64,000 nt of DNA, from assembly GCF_008065115.1 (NCBI RefSeq), contig NZ_CP042913.1, positions 1,400,338-1,464,337 on the forward strand, read 5' to 3'. The position numbers and the translations under genes are program-made. Under the pieces are notes generated by a model. The model worked only from the letters and a program-made list of their open reading frames with translations, made no database searches and was not told the DNA's origin. Source of the stretch: Bythopirellula goksoeyrii (GTDB lineage Bacteria; Planctomycetota; Planctomycetia; Pirellulales; Lacipirellulaceae). Below are positions 45,360 to 54,771 of this stretch, piece after piece (within the stretch, counting starts at the first letter, position 1; every line of letters begins with the position of its first letter).

Positions 45360-47564
45360 ATGATTCGTATTACACAAGTTGCGAGATTGTTATTGCTCGC
45401 ACTACTTTCTGGAACGGCACACTCTGCTGAATCCAAGATTGAACCCGTTTGTGAAAGAGGCCCTGACACTCGAATCTCGCTATCTGGCCCAGTGAACGAT
45501 TATGCTCAAGCAGTTATCGACAATTGGTTGATGAGAGTACCTAGAGATAATCCCGCAATCTTAGAGATGTTTGACGATAGAGATGTAAAACCCTATCGAG
45601 ACCTCTTGCCGTGGTCGGGTGAATTTGCAGGGAAGTACCTTACGAGCCTCGTCGAAGTCTTGCCGATCTCTGAATCCGACCAACTAGAGAGTCTCGGTGC
45701 TGACTTTGTAAGCCAGCTAGTTGCGAAGCAAGCCAAAGACGGGTATTTAGGGCCATTCCCAAAGTTGAGTCGCCTGACAGGAACCAACGCAAGCGGCGGC
45801 AAGACTTGGGATGCGTGGGGGCACTATCACGTAATGTTGGGATTATTGGAGTGGTACGACTATTCAGGCGACGAGAGCGCACTAAATTGCGCCAGCCGTA
45901 TTGGAGATTTGTTTTGTGACAAGTTTTTGAAAACTGGCAAGAAGATTTCTTCTATAGGTAGCGCTGAAATGAACCAGGCTGTGGTTCATTCGCTCGCGAT
46001 ACTCTACCAACGCACTGGCGAAACCAAGTATCTCGATTTGGCAGAAGAAATTGTTCTCGATTTTTCGGCTCCGAATGCCGGCAACTATTTGCAAGCTGGA
46101 CTAGAAGGGCTGGAATTCTATCAGATCCCTAAACCTCGTTGGGAAAGTCTCCATTCATTGATAGGACTTGCTGAACTTTATTGGATCACAGGCAATCCCG
46201 ATTATCGCGAAGCTTTCGAGCATTTCTGGTGGAGCATTGTGAAACTCGACCGCCACAACAACGGCGGTTTTTCCTCAGGGGAAAAAGCTCATGGAAATCC
46301 ATATCATCCAGGTCCGATTGAGACCTGCTGCACCATTGCTTGGATGGCAATGAGTACCGAAATGTTAAAAATGACTGGCGATCCACTTGTGGCCGACGAG
46401 TTGGAGTTATCAACCTTGAACCAGGCGATTGCCCTGCACTCTCCATCTGGAAATTGGTCCACATACAATACCCCGATGGATGGTCAACGCATTCCTAGCA
46501 CGGTAGATATCGCATTTCAGATTCGTCCGGGCAGCAAAGAACTCAACTGCTGCAGCGTCAACGCTGCTCGCAGCTTGGGAATGATAGCTAACTGGGCCTT
46601 ATTGCATCAAGAGAATGGCTTGGTACTTAATTGGTATGGACCTTCGCGCTTTGAAGACAAACTGAGGAACATCCCGATCTCGTTAGAGCAATTTACGAAC
46701 TATCCGACAGAGGGTGAGATTGATATCGAATTAACACCGGCCCAGCCAATCGAGTTTGAACTTAAGCTTCGCATTCCTCATTGGTCTACCAATTCCAAGG
46801 TAACGGTGAATGGCAAGGAAATAGCGGTCAAGCCAGGTACTTATGCCTCCATTCAACGAGAATGGAAAGCGGGCGACAAAATAAATATCCAATTAGATAT
46901 GTCGCTTCGCTACTGGGCAGGAGAGAAGGAGTATGCGGGTAAGATGTCGATCTATAGGGGACCACTACTTCTGGCATACGAAGAGCCTTTCCCTTCGTCG
47001 CTTGAGTTCAGTGAAGACTGGAATGCTCACGGGCATTTTCGATCAACAAATAAAGCTGGTGCCTGGGTCACATATATCTTCGAAGGCGACAATGTTGAAT
47101 GGCACGGATTCTTTTTTGCTGATGCAGGTAAAGCCCGAGTACTGATTGACGATGAGGAAGTTGAAATCGTTGACCAATACGGTCCGATCTCTGAAGTTCC
47201 ATTTGTTTGGAAACGTGAAGGGTTGGGTTCTGGCAGACATGAATTGCGTTTGGAAGTGCTCGCAGAAAAAAACGCCAAGTCTTCCAACACGTGGTCCAAC
47301 GTGCGAGAGTTCAAAGCAGCAGCGAACTTACCAAAGCTTAGCGTGAAACAACTTGCCCGCAAGCAACCCCCAAATCCGGTCGAATCAGGGTTCCTATCAA
47401 TAAGTACCAAGGACACAAAGGGGCGTGACGTCCAGCTACGTGATTATGGAAGTGTGGGTCAAGGGTCTGTGATGTACTACTCTTGGATCCCAACAGAAGG
47501 AGCTGAGGCAATACCTTTTTCTAGAAGCAATCCGTCACGCACATCGAGATTTGCGACCCCCTAG
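45360..47564 (+). CDS. GH127-like (DUF1680) glycoside hydrolase, secreted
   Basis: A 734-residue enzyme of the GH127/DUF1680 group; characterised members are beta-L-arabinofuranosidases that use a zinc-bound cysteine nucleophile. MIRITQVARLLLLALLSGTA opens a signal peptide, which selects this start over an upstream frame. The catalytic signature is complete: GPIETCCTIAWMAMS gives Glu321 and Cys323, and ELNCCSVNAARSLG gives Cys397 and Cys398, matching the Cys3-Glu1 zinc set. The barrel of helices spans ~60-460. A final ~150 residues (TYIFEGDNVEWHGFFFADAG onward) form a carbohydrate-binding-like beta domain. The substrate could be arabinose-containing glycans; a pentose theme fits the XylR-type regulator and the polyol dehydrogenases nearby. 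Confidence 0.86.
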   Translation: MIRITQVARLLLLALLSGTAHSAESKIEPVCERGPDTRISLSGPVNDYAQAVIDNWLMRVPRDNPAILEMFDDRDVKPYRDLLPWSGEFAGKYLTSLVEVLPISESDQLESLGADFVSQLVAKQAKDGYLGPFPKLSRLTGTNASGGKTWDAWGHYHVMLGLLEWYDYSGDESALNCASRIGDLFCDKFLKTGKKISSIGSAEMNQAVVHSLAILYQRTGETKYLDLAEEIVLDFSAPNAGNYLQAGLEGLEFYQIPKPRWESLHSLIGLAELYWITGNPDYREAFEHFWWSIVKLDRHNNGGFSSGEKAHGNPYHPGPIETCCTIAWMAMSTEMLKMTGDPLVADELELSTLNQAIALHSPSGNWSTYNTPMDGQRIPSTVDIAFQIRPGSKELNCCSVNAARSLGMIANWALLHQENGLVLNWYGPSRFEDKLRNIPISLEQFTNYPTEGEIDIELTPAQPIEFELKLRIPHWSTNSKVTVNGKEIAVKPGTYASIQREWKAGDKINIQLDMSLRYWAGEKEYAGKMSIYRGPLLLAYEEPFPSSLEFSEDWNAHGHFRSTNKAGAWVTYIFEGDNVEWHGFFFADAGKARVLIDDEEVEIVDQYGPISEVPFVWKREGLGSGRHELRLEVLAEKNAKSSNTWSNVREFKAAANLPKLSVKQLARKQPPNPVESGFLSISTKDTKGRDVQLRDYGSVGQGSVMYYSWIPTEGAEAIPFSRSNPSRTSRFATP

Positions 47565-47704
47565 CCAGGCAATTTGTTTGAAGACTGAAGGAATATCCTT
47601 AATCTGGCTTGCACAGTTAACAGAAAACAATATCGGCCTTATTCAGCACACCTAGTATTTCATCATAACACCAAAAACCAATTCACATAATCTAAAAGAC
47701 CCGC

Positions 47705-49138
47705 ATGGACCAGCAATCGAAACAATCTTCTGCCGACAGCGATTACCAGCGCGAGCCAGTCCACGAGCATGCGAGGCTTGGATTTAAGAGTTTTGTTGGG
47801 ATGTATGCGGGTGAACATACCGCCGGTACAGAATTGATGATTGGCCCTCTATTTGTGGCAGCAGGAGTCGGTGCATTCGACCTGATAGCAGGATTGATTG
47901 TAGGTAATTTATTAGCCGTTCTAAGCTGGTTATTACTTACTGCACCAATTGCAACCCGATCTCGTTTGACGCTCTATTACCAACTCGAGAAGATTTGCGG
48001 TCGCCGCTTAGTTGTAATCTACAACCTTGTAAACGGTCTCATGTTTTGTCTTCTAGCAGCTTCTATGATAACTGTAGCTGCCACTGCTCTTGGTGTTTGT
48101 TTTAGCTTTCCCATGCCCCAACTGGATGACTTGTACCCTAATAGCATTGGCTGGGTTGTTGCCGTATTGTGTGTTGGTACCTTGATGTCGGTAGTGGCAG
48201 CTTACGGTTACGAAACCGTATCCAAATTTGCAAATATCGCCGCTCCTTGGCTTGTCCTCGTATTCTTGGCAATTGGCATCATTGCCTTTCGACTTTTTAT
48301 CGAAGTTAGCGGGACAGAGATTAGCTCTCTTTCTGACTTGTGGTACTTTGCTGAATCCAAAATCTGGAAAGGGGGAGAGCCATTGCCGGGTCAAACTAAA
48401 TTTACATTTTGGCATGTGACTTTTTTTGCATGGTTCTGCAATATCGCAATGCACATGGGCATGTCTGACCTGACTATATTTCGATTCGCTCGAAAGTCGT
48501 GGTACGGAGTTTCTCCTGCATCTGGCATGTTTCTGGGTCACTTCTTGGCATGGATAGCGGCATCGCTGCTGTACGCTCTCCAGTTGTTTGAAGATCCAAG
48601 TAATACAGATGTACTCCCCGGCCCAATGGCTTACAAAGTGTGCGGTGTAGCGGGTTTACTATGCGTAGTCATCGCCGGTTGGACGACAGCAAACCCTACC
48701 ATATACCGCTCTGGGCTTGCTTTTCAATCGATAATGCCAAAAGCATCACGTTTTTCGGCAACCCTCGTTGCAGGCACTCTGGCTACAGTGGCTGGCATGT
48801 TTCCCGCGATAGCAATGAAGTTTCTAGAGTTCATAGCGCTGTATGGATTAGTACTCATGCCAATGGGAGCAGTAATTTTTGTTGATTTTTGGTTAAGCCG
48901 CAAATTTGGTTTTCAGGACAACTTTGCTGAACGAACGGGGAGTTCTTTCAATACTGCAGCTGCACTTGCATGGTTCGTTTCAATAGCAATTTGCATTGTC
49001 TTGGTCCAATTCTTTGGGATACAGATTTTCTTCGTTAGCCTTCCTGGCTGGTTTATCGCAGCGGCCCTTTACATTGTGATGAGTCGACTATTTCAGGGAA
49101 AACCAAATTACGTACACTCTGTGAGCGAGGTCCTTTAA
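47705..49138 (+). CDS. NCS1-like (purine/cytosine permease family) membrane transporter
   Basis: A 477-residue membrane protein with about twelve hydrophobic helices. HARLGFKSFVGMYAGEHTAG, the early GPLFVAAGVGAFDLIAGLIV segment, WLLLTAPIATRSRLTLYYQL and the later GLLCVVIAGWTTANPTIYRS resemble the nucleobase:cation symporter-1 family, which carries nucleobases, hydantoins and related compounds. Similarity is moderate and the substrate here may differ. It is followed by a tiny membrane protein and two dehydrogenases in one transcriptional direction with 3-base spacing, so it may import the polyol or sugar acid those enzymes use. The start has only a weak ribosome site (AAAAGACCCGC). The gap from GH127 is 140 bases. 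Confidence 0.7.
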   Translation: MDQQSKQSSADSDYQREPVHEHARLGFKSFVGMYAGEHTAGTELMIGPLFVAAGVGAFDLIAGLIVGNLLAVLSWLLLTAPIATRSRLTLYYQLEKICGRRLVVIYNLVNGLMFCLLAASMITVAATALGVCFSFPMPQLDDLYPNSIGWVVAVLCVGTLMSVVAAYGYETVSKFANIAAPWLVLVFLAIGIIAFRLFIEVSGTEISSLSDLWYFAESKIWKGGEPLPGQTKFTFWHVTFFAWFCNIAMHMGMSDLTIFRFARKSWYGVSPASGMFLGHFLAWIAASLLYALQLFEDPSNTDVLPGPMAYKVCGVAGLLCVVIAGWTTANPTIYRSGLAFQSIMPKASRFSATLVAGTLATVAGMFPAIAMKFLEFIALYGLVLMPMGAVIFVDFWLSRKFGFQDNFAERTGSSFNTAAALAWFVSIAICIVLVQFFGIQIFFVSLPGWFIAAALYIVMSRLFQGKPNYVHSVSEVL

Positions 49139-49141
49139 GCC

Positions 49142-49345
49142 ATGCGAATTCTCCTGCAAGTTTTGTCAGTGATAGCATTGTTGAGCGTCATTCTGCCCTC
49201 AATCTTGTTTCTTGCAGGACAGATGGATCTGGATAAGACCAAACTATTCATGTTGATAGCGACAATAGTATGGTTTGTTGTCACCCCGCTTTGGATGGGG
49301 CGCGTGCCAGATTCTTCACAACAGCAAGGAGGGTCGTATGAGTAG
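49142..49345 (+). CDS. Small two-helix membrane protein
   Basis: A 67-residue protein with two hydrophobic helices: [20 protein letters not shown] and [16 protein letters not shown]. It starts three bases after the permease stop, and its final codons overlap the dehydrogenase start by eight bases, so it is held in a tight run of coupled genes. No family is recognised. A role as a small subunit or stabiliser of the NCS1-like transporter is inferred from position and size. The tail after the second helix is short and polar ([12 protein letters not shown]). It is unlikely to be a chance frame because of the overlaps at both ends and the clear hydrophobic pattern. Confidence 0.7.
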   Translation: MRILLQVLSVIALLSVILPSILFLAGQMDLDKTKLFMLIATIVWFVVTPLWMGRVPDSSQQQGGSYE

Positions 49346-50393
49346 TCTGCGAAGCATGCCGGCGATCGTGCTAGAGAAGGCAAGACAGCTTGAGCTGCGA
49401 TCTATTGATATGGACGAACAGCTCGGTGACTTAGATGTTCGAATTCGAATTCACACCGTAGGAATATGCGGTTCTGACGTCCACTACTATCAACATGGAC
49501 GTATCGGTCCTTTTGTTGTGAAGGCACCGATGGTACTTGGGCATGAGGCATCGGGAACGGTCGTGGATGCAGGCTCAATGGTGAGTCACCTGAAGATTGG
49601 GGACCGTGTATGCATGGAACCTGGAATTCCCGATCCTAATAGCAAAGCGACAAGACTAGGAATCTACAACCTGGATCCGGCTGTGAGGTTTTGGGCGACT
49701 CCGCCGGTTCACGGTTGCTTGCGACCTGAAGTTGTGCATCCGGCAACCTTTACTTTCAAGATTCCAGAGAACGTAAGTTTTGCCGAAGCGGCTATGGTTG
49801 AACCGCTTGCGGTAGGAATGCACGCAGTGAACAAATCACGTATCAGAGCTGGTGATCTCGCAGTTGTCATGGGAGCAGGCCCCATTGGAATGGTAACTGC
49901 AATTGCTGCTCTCGCCGCCGGGGCAAGCCGTGTCATAATCACCGATGTCCAGCAGGAAAAACTGGATCTTGCTGAAAAACTCGGTCCGATCCGCGCAGTA
50001 AATATTACGAAAGAGAATTTGGCCTCGGTCGTAGATAATTTTTCCGACGGCTGGGGAGCTGAAGTTGTATTTGAAGCGAGTGGAAATGCCCGCTCCGCTT
50101 CGTCCGTCTTCGACACTCTGTGTCCTGGCGGAACGGTGGTGTTTATTGGCATGCCCAACGAATCGATCTCCTATGATGTAGTTGGTGCATCAATCAAAGA
50201 GGCTCGCGTGGAGCACGTTTTTCGCTACGCCCATGTTTATCCTTCCGCGCTTAAATTAATGGCAAGTGGCAAAATCGACGTCAAGCCACTGATCACAGAC
50301 ACATTTGATTTTGAAGATGGTATCAAGGCGTTTGAATATGCAGCAAACATGTCGCCCAGTAGTGTTAAGGCGCAGATTGTATTAGTCAAATAG
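49338..50393 (+). CDS. Zinc-binding polyol dehydrogenase (sorbitol/xylitol-type MDR)
   Basis: A 351-residue NAD-dependent medium-chain dehydrogenase close to sorbitol dehydrogenase and xylitol dehydrogenase. [19 protein letters not shown] holds Cys44, [11 protein letters not shown] holds His69 and Glu70, and [13 protein letters not shown] holds Glu155, the catalytic-zinc set. The Rossmann motif is [20 protein letters not shown]. The structural-zinc cysteines of the usual PG-x-PCRRC block are all absent (here [20 protein letters not shown]), as in mammalian sorbitol dehydrogenase. GGAGG precedes the ATG, and an upstream frame is ignored. The enzyme likely oxidises a polyol (xylitol or sorbitol) to a ketose. 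It overlaps the small membrane protein gene by eight bases and precedes the SDR gene. Confidence 0.9.
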   Translation: MSSLRSMPAIVLEKARQLELRSIDMDEQLGDLDVRIRIHTVGICGSDVHYYQHGRIGPFVVKAPMVLGHEASGTVVDAGSMVSHLKIGDRVCMEPGIPDPNSKATRLGIYNLDPAVRFWATPPVHGCLRPEVVHPATFTFKIPENVSFAEAAMVEPLAVGMHAVNKSRIRAGDLAVVMGAGPIGMVTAIAALAAGASRVIITDVQQEKLDLAEKLGPIRAVNITKENLASVVDNFSDGWGAEVVFEASGNARSASSVFDTLCPGGTVVFIGMPNESISYDVVGASIKEARVEHVFRYAHVYPSALKLMASGKIDVKPLITDTFDFEDGIKAFEYAANMSPSSVKAQIVLVK

Positions 50394-50484
50394 TAAACAA
50401 GTACTGTATCAGAAGAGGATTCCTAGCCACGGAAAAAATCAATCTTCAGTGAAAACGGTAGAGGGAAAGAATCGGAACAACTAC

Positions 50485-51216
50485 ATGCAAATACAATTTC
50501 ACGGAAAACGAGCTCTGGTAACAGGTGCAGGCAAAGGCATCGGTCGAGTCATCGCTACGATGCTGACTTCATGCGGCGCCGAAGTCATTGCACTAAGTCG
50601 CACTAGGGCAGATCTGGATTCGCTGGCTTCTGAGATCGGATGCCAGACCCTCCAAGCCGACATCGGCGATCCAATCGAGGCAGAAAAAGCTGCAAAGCAG
50701 GCTGGCGCTATCGATTTGTTGATCAATAATGCGGGAGTTTCAATCCCACAACCCTTCCTGAATACATCTCTTGAGGCCTTCGAACAGACTATGTCGGTCA
50801 ATTTGCGAGCTGTCCTCATCATCAGCCAGACAATTGCACGAGGAATGGTCCAGAGAGGCCAAGGAGGAGCAATCGTCAATCTCTCCAGCCAAGCCTCTAA
50901 GGTTGCCTTAACCGATCATGCGGCTTACTGTGCTTCAAAAGGAGCACTGGACCAATTAACTCGAGTGATGGCATTGGAATTGGGCATGCATCAGATCCGC
51001 GTCAACGCCCTCAACCCAACGGTCACATTGACCCCTATGGGAGAAGTTGCATGGAGTGATCCCGAGAAGCGAAACGGGATGCTGTCCCAAATCCCCTTGG
51101 GAAGATTCGCAAAGCCAATCGACATAGCCAATGCGGTTGTATTCTTACTCAGCGATCAGGCTGAGATGATTCATGGTGTGACGCTCCCGGTAGATGGCGG
51201 ATTTCTTGCAAACTAA
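50485..51216 (+). CDS. Short-chain dehydrogenase/reductase (carbonyl/xylulose reductase-like)
   Basis: A 243-residue SDR enzyme. ALVTGAGKGIGRVIATML near residue 10 is the cofactor-binding TGxxxGIG motif. LLINNAGVSIPQPF contains the NNAG block, IVNLSSQASKVAL contains the catalytic Ser, and YCASKGALDQLTRVMALELG contains the catalytic Tyr-x-x-x-Lys pair. The C-terminal RFAKPIDIANAVVFLLSDQA with HGVTLPVDGGF is typical. It resembles mammalian L-xylulose reductase/carbonyl reductase and could interconvert a ketose and a polyol, complementing the adjacent zinc dehydrogenase. I prefer the ATG at 50485, which begins MQIQFHGKRAL; a GTG at 50449 gives 12 extra polar residues. A loose copy of the 16-bp motif overlaps the ATG. 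Confidence 0.88.
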   Translation: MQIQFHGKRALVTGAGKGIGRVIATMLTSCGAEVIALSRTRADLDSLASEIGCQTLQADIGDPIEAEKAAKQAGAIDLLINNAGVSIPQPFLNTSLEAFEQTMSVNLRAVLIISQTIARGMVQRGQGGAIVNLSSQASKVALTDHAAYCASKGALDQLTRVMALELGMHQIRVNALNPTVTLTPMGEVAWSDPEKRNGMLSQIPLGRFAKPIDIANAVVFLLSDQAEMIHGVTLPVDGGFLAN

Positions 51217-51238
51217 GCAAAGGAGCATAGGAACATAG

Positions 51239-52462
51239 ATGATTCACACAATTGAGTCGGGTTCGTCCCGCGCGTCGAAATGCATATCCATGGGGATATG
51301 TTTCGTTTTCCTGTTGACGTCAAGTCAGACATTACGCGCGCAAATTAAGTTGGTCTTTCCGCTAGGCGGCACTGCTTTTGAGGACTGGGTTATAGGAAAT
51401 TACAACGATGTCGATACGCGCCCTATAGCAGATTCTGACTATCGAGGGGGTAACTACACTTATGATGGACACGACGCACTAGATATAGGACTGGCTCATT
51501 TCCGAAAAATGGACGAAGGTGTCACAGTCTTAGCGGCTGCCCCGGGTACTGTTGTCACTGCAATGGACGGCGCCTTCGATCGTTGGGCTCCGTCAAACCC
51601 AAATCCACCAGGTGAAATAGGCAATTTAGTGGTCATAGATCATGGGGGAGGGATTCGCACCACCTATGCCCATCTCAAAAAAGATTCCGTTTCAGTCCAA
51701 GTAGGAGACTCCGTGATTGCTGGGCAGCAAGTGGGCTTGGTTGGAAGTTCGGGGGGGTCCACTGGACCACATCTACATTTCGCAGTCTATCAGAACGGAA
51801 ATCCGGTCGAGACCTACAAGAACCCCGACCAATGGTGGTACGACCCATTGCCGTACACGGGTGATGTACCTGGCGTACTTGACTCTGGAATTGCGAACCA
51901 TTGGCCGACACAGACTGAGGTTGAAGCTGGCGTTCATCATCAAGGTATTTACTCAGTCGAGGATGGATCAGGACAACTGGCAGTCATGTGGAATTACCTA
52001 TACGGCATTTCTGCTGGCTCCGAAATCAGTTTTCAATTCCTACGTCCCAATGGTTCTCAATATGCAAACTACCAATGGACAGATGAAAATGGCTTGACCG
52101 TAGGGTTTTGGAATATTGGAGTAGATCTACCAAGTTCCCCCGATCTTGGAGTTTGGAATGTTAATTTTCGTGTAAACGGCGAACTCATATCGAACAAATC
52201 TTTTCTAGTAGTCGAACCAATTCCAGGAGACTTCGATCTTGATGGGGACGTTGACGGCGAAGACTTCTTGTCCTGGCAGCGCGGTGATTCTCCTGTTGCA
52301 CTAAGTAGACAGGATTTTGACGACTGGCAGGAGACCTATGGTACAGCCACACCATATTCGGCAGTCTCAACGCAAATTCCCGAAGTATCATCAAGTACCC
52401 TTATCTTAATAGGCATTTTGACCTCGCTCGTTAGGCGTCAGCTGGTCACCCGAGAGGTCTGA
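51239..52462 (+). CDS. Secreted M23-type peptidase domain protein with dockerin-like segment and PEP-CTERM-like end
   Basis: A 407-residue protein. The leader runs to about residue 34 (CFVFLLTSSQTLRAQ). The LytM/M23 zinc peptidase domain spans ~70-200: DGHDALDIG supplies His78 and Asp82, TTYAHLKKDSV lies between, and GPHLHFAVY supplies His178 and His180. All four expected metal or catalytic residues are present, so murein or other glycyl-peptide endopeptidase activity is possible. A beta domain follows (~215-325). A dockerin-like EF-hand segment, DFDLDGDVDGEDFLSWQ, is near residue 330, and a PEVSSSTLILIGILTSLV-RR tail near the end is a variant PEP-CTERM signal. It starts 22 bases after the SDR stop. 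An M23 domain with this sorting tail is unusual. Confidence 0.82.
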   Translation: MIHTIESGSSRASKCISMGICFVFLLTSSQTLRAQIKLVFPLGGTAFEDWVIGNYNDVDTRPIADSDYRGGNYTYDGHDALDIGLAHFRKMDEGVTVLAAAPGTVVTAMDGAFDRWAPSNPNPPGEIGNLVVIDHGGGIRTTYAHLKKDSVSVQVGDSVIAGQQVGLVGSSGGSTGPHLHFAVYQNGNPVETYKNPDQWWYDPLPYTGDVPGVLDSGIANHWPTQTEVEAGVHHQGIYSVEDGSGQLAVMWNYLYGISAGSEISFQFLRPNGSQYANYQWTDENGLTVGFWNIGVDLPSSPDLGVWNVNFRVNGELISNKSFLVVEPIPGDFDLDGDVDGEDFLSWQRGDSPVALSRQDFDDWQETYGTATPYSAVSTQIPEVSSSTLILIGILTSLVRRQLVTREV

Positions 52463-53389
52463 CTTGCCGCCCAAGAAAACAACTCTCAGTCGACGCTCAC
52501 GAATGGATGCATTGAGAGCGGGTCGATTTCTTGAGCGCGTTGTCCACGGCGTCCAGAGAACTGATTGAAGTCCAATTCGTACTCCCTACTATTTCCCCCT
52601 ACTCCAATTCGCGAAAGTGTCGTTGAGTTTTGCCAAGGGATAATAAGCCTTGGAATCCTCGAAGCTTGTGGCTCACTGGTATTTGGAGCTTCTTACGATT
52701 TGGTGCTACCGGATGGAGCGCAAAAATCTCGGATCGGGAGCAGGCGAACTAGTAAGTCATCCCGATGGTACCTGAAGGGGTGGGGGCGGGATTAATATCT
52801 GGACTAACTCACTTTCGATTCTATCCTAGGAGGGCGTTGTTTTGCCTATATTAACAAGGGTTTGTGTGCGTCAGTTTTGATGTGGCTAACTAGGTACCCC
52901 CAAGGCGAACCCGGGGGGAGGATGGTAGAAGATCCTCTTCCGATGGGTCCCATCAGACGATTTCGAGATTGTTCGATCAACTGTTTACGCTTGCCCCAGA
53001 TTGCTCTCCCTTGAACTGCTCGGCAATGGGTGCGATTAGAATGGCGAGGTTTAAAGTCGCGAATCGCGTACTATTACGATTTAGGAGTTCTGCACGACAA
53101 GACCGACACAAGGTATTTTACACGATAGACCACTCTAAGTTCGTGTCTCCCGGGGATTGTTGTCGGAGAGAATGTGTTATCGTTTCTGGAAGGGCATACT
53201 TAAGCTCTAAGTCCCCCCTTTGTACTTTTGGAACCTACCAGCTTGGTGACACAACTGAGCGATACTGCTGATCTAGGCGGTTGTGTCGACTGCCAGCACA
53301 TTGTGTGTCCTACTTCTCTGTCCAACTTCTCCTGCGCGAGGGCAGTCTGCTTTGGGCAAACTCATGAACTACAGCAGTACGCAACCCCC
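52463..53389. other. Degenerate junction DNA, no gene recognised
   Basis: More than 900 bases with short frames only. Runs such as GTGGGGGCGGG and CCCGGGGGGAGG and a mixed base composition suggest decayed mobile or cargo DNA near the right end of the proposed island. I could not match it to a transposase, intron or RNA family. Confidence 0.5.
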
Positions 53390-53593
53390 TCACTTCTCCA
53401 CCGCAGATCCCACCATCGCCAAAATGCCTGACTTGATCGCCTTCGGGAGGCTGGCCCACTGTTCGATGACTGTCGCCAGGTCAGGGTCGAGAGGGGTGTT
53501 TTCTGCATCAACTGCTGCGCCAGAAGCTGCGCGCTGTCGAGAAATACTGTTTTTCTCTGAGTTTTCAGTACTAATGCACTGAATCTTAATCAT
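53390..53593 (-). pseudogene. Integrase C-terminal tail remnant
   Basis: On the minus strand this reads DPDLATVIEQWASLPKAIKS followed by GILAMV, a planctomycetal tyrosine-integrase end (D-L-x-x-V-x-x-W-x-x-L-P-x-x-I-K-x-G-I-x-A-M) as I recall it. A DNA segment around 53509-53532 (CAACTGCTGCGCCAGAAGCT) is nearly the same as one in the left integrase at 22494. The catalytic domain is gone. It lies directly left of the decayed tRNA-Lys segment. Confidence 0.6.
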
Positions 53594-53625
53594 TATGTTG
53601 TTGGTTCCATTCCAACGGGGAGCAC
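53576..53625. repeat. Decayed tRNA-Lys 3' part (attR-like remnant)
   Basis: GAATCTTAATCATTATG followed by TTGTTGGTTCCATTCCAACG and GGGAGCAC corresponds to the tRNA-Lys gene from the anticodon stem to the end, with 41 of 45 bases identical over 53581-53625. Similarity extends left to ~53576 with one deletion. The 5' half of the tRNA is absent, so it is not a functional tRNA. Confidence 0.85.
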
Positions 53626-53745
53626 TGACTTTGAGTCAAGCTGAAACAAGCATTTACATTACCTGCCTACGTTGGCAGTGCAGCTCTAAATCCTTGGACC
53701 AAGACGGTACATACCGTTTTCAGTCCTCAGAATCGGAGATGCATC

Positions 53746-53892
53746 GTGCCCAACCTTGTAGATTCTCTGCCTAAGTATCGTCGCCACAAGGCTTCTGCAC
53801 AGGCAATCGTTACTCTCTGCGGAAAAGACTTCTATCTTGGCCCTCATGGTAGCAAGATCAGCAAAGTCGAGTATGACCGCATACACTACTGA
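53746..53892 (+). pseudogene. Integrase N-terminal fragment
   Basis: A GTG-started frame of 48 codons reads VPNLVDSLPKYRRHKASAQA, then IVTLCGKDFYLGPHGSKISK and VEYDRI before a stop. It matches the highly conserved N-terminal arm that I recall from planctomycetal tyrosine integrases (PKYRKH-x-AS-x-QA, T-x-x-GKDFYLGPHG). No further domain follows. It is a dead 5' end of an integrase, lying just right of the tRNA remnant. Confidence 0.8.
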
Positions 53893-54050
53893 ATGGCTAA
53901 CCAATGGGCATAGATTGCCAGCAAATATCACTGAACTGTGCTAGCTATGCATTTGTTTACTCAGGCTGACTTTTCATAATCAGTGGACTAAAATCGCCTT
54001 AGTGCGTCTCATTTCTCTGTCTAAATCATTTTCCAGATGAGTGATTATCG

Positions 54051-54740
54051 ATGTACCACTTTCGCACAAATGCTTGTTCGTCATTGGTAATACTTGCCAT
54101 GGAGATTCTTCTCTGCTTCTCGTCGAATGCGGAGGAAGCTCTCTACCCTGAGGTCATTCCGATTGAAACAGAGAAACTTTCTATCTTATCACCGAGAGTA
54201 GTGGAAAGAATGGTTCTCCCTATTCGACAGCTCACTTTCTTTGGAACGGCTATGGATTTTGGTCGAACATCTCTACCTCCTTGGGAAGTGGGAAACTATT
54301 TGAGAGTAAGTTTCACGAAAGCCAAAATGGCCGACTCTAGAGAAGAACGTGCCGAATGGAGTATTGTTAATATCCATTCGGAGAACTTCTCACTAATCAC
54401 CAAGGCTCTGGAAATAGAGGAACTTGAAATAGTTGTCCTGCACAATGGAAGGTCAAACGGATCGTACCGGAGCGTGGACAACGGTTGGGTTGAAACACCA
54501 CTTGTTTATGACAATGGGTATGCAATTGTTACAGACGCACGCATCCCAAGAAAATGGTTCCGTCTGGAGCCAGAAGAACGTATGGATGAAAAGATACGAA
54601 ATGATCTGATGAAATACTTTCCACAAGCCTTTAGAGACCCCAATAAGGAGCCCGAGCTCAAAATCTCACATGGTAATGATCCTTGGCCAAAGCTAACTAT
54701 TCCCGGATACAGTTTATATCCTGAAGAATCCAACCAATAG
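54051..54740 (+). CDS. Hypothetical secreted protein
   Basis: A 229-residue protein with a signal peptide (SSLVILAMEILLCFSSNA, cleavage near residue 28). The mature part is mixed alpha/beta and acidic: FFGTAMDFGRTSLPPWEVGN near residue 62, IHSENFSLITKALEIEELEI near 105, and a proline-rich end, WPKLTIPGYSLYPE. I recognise no family. The start has only a weak ribosome site. It lies alone between integrase remnants and an insertion-sequence-like end, so it may be island cargo or a leftover gene. The signal peptide and normal codon use support a real gene; there is no functional clue from neighbours. Confidence 0.6.
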   Translation: MYHFRTNACSSLVILAMEILLCFSSNAEEALYPEVIPIETEKLSILSPRVVERMVLPIRQLTFFGTAMDFGRTSLPPWEVGNYLRVSFTKAKMADSREERAEWSIVNIHSENFSLITKALEIEELEIVVLHNGRSNGSYRSVDNGWVETPLVYDNGYAIVTDARIPRKWFRLEPEERMDEKIRNDLMKYFPQAFRDPNKEPELKISHGNDPWPKLTIPGYSLYPEESNQ

Positions 54741-54745
54741 CAGAC

Positions 54746-54771
54746 TGAGGTGGACCCCAATGTTTGGACAG
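54746..54771. mobile_element. IS3-family-like terminal sequence remnant
   Basis: TGAGGTGGACCCCAATGTTTGGACAG follows the pattern of many IS3-family (IS150-like) ends, TG-CTG-CCCC...TTGGACA. No transposase or second end could be identified. Confidence 0.3.

Noticed and set aside
52463-53389. Possible group II intron or transposase remnant
   Set aside because: No domain V-like hairpin, reverse transcriptase codons or transposase motif could be found; the impression came from GC-rich runs only.
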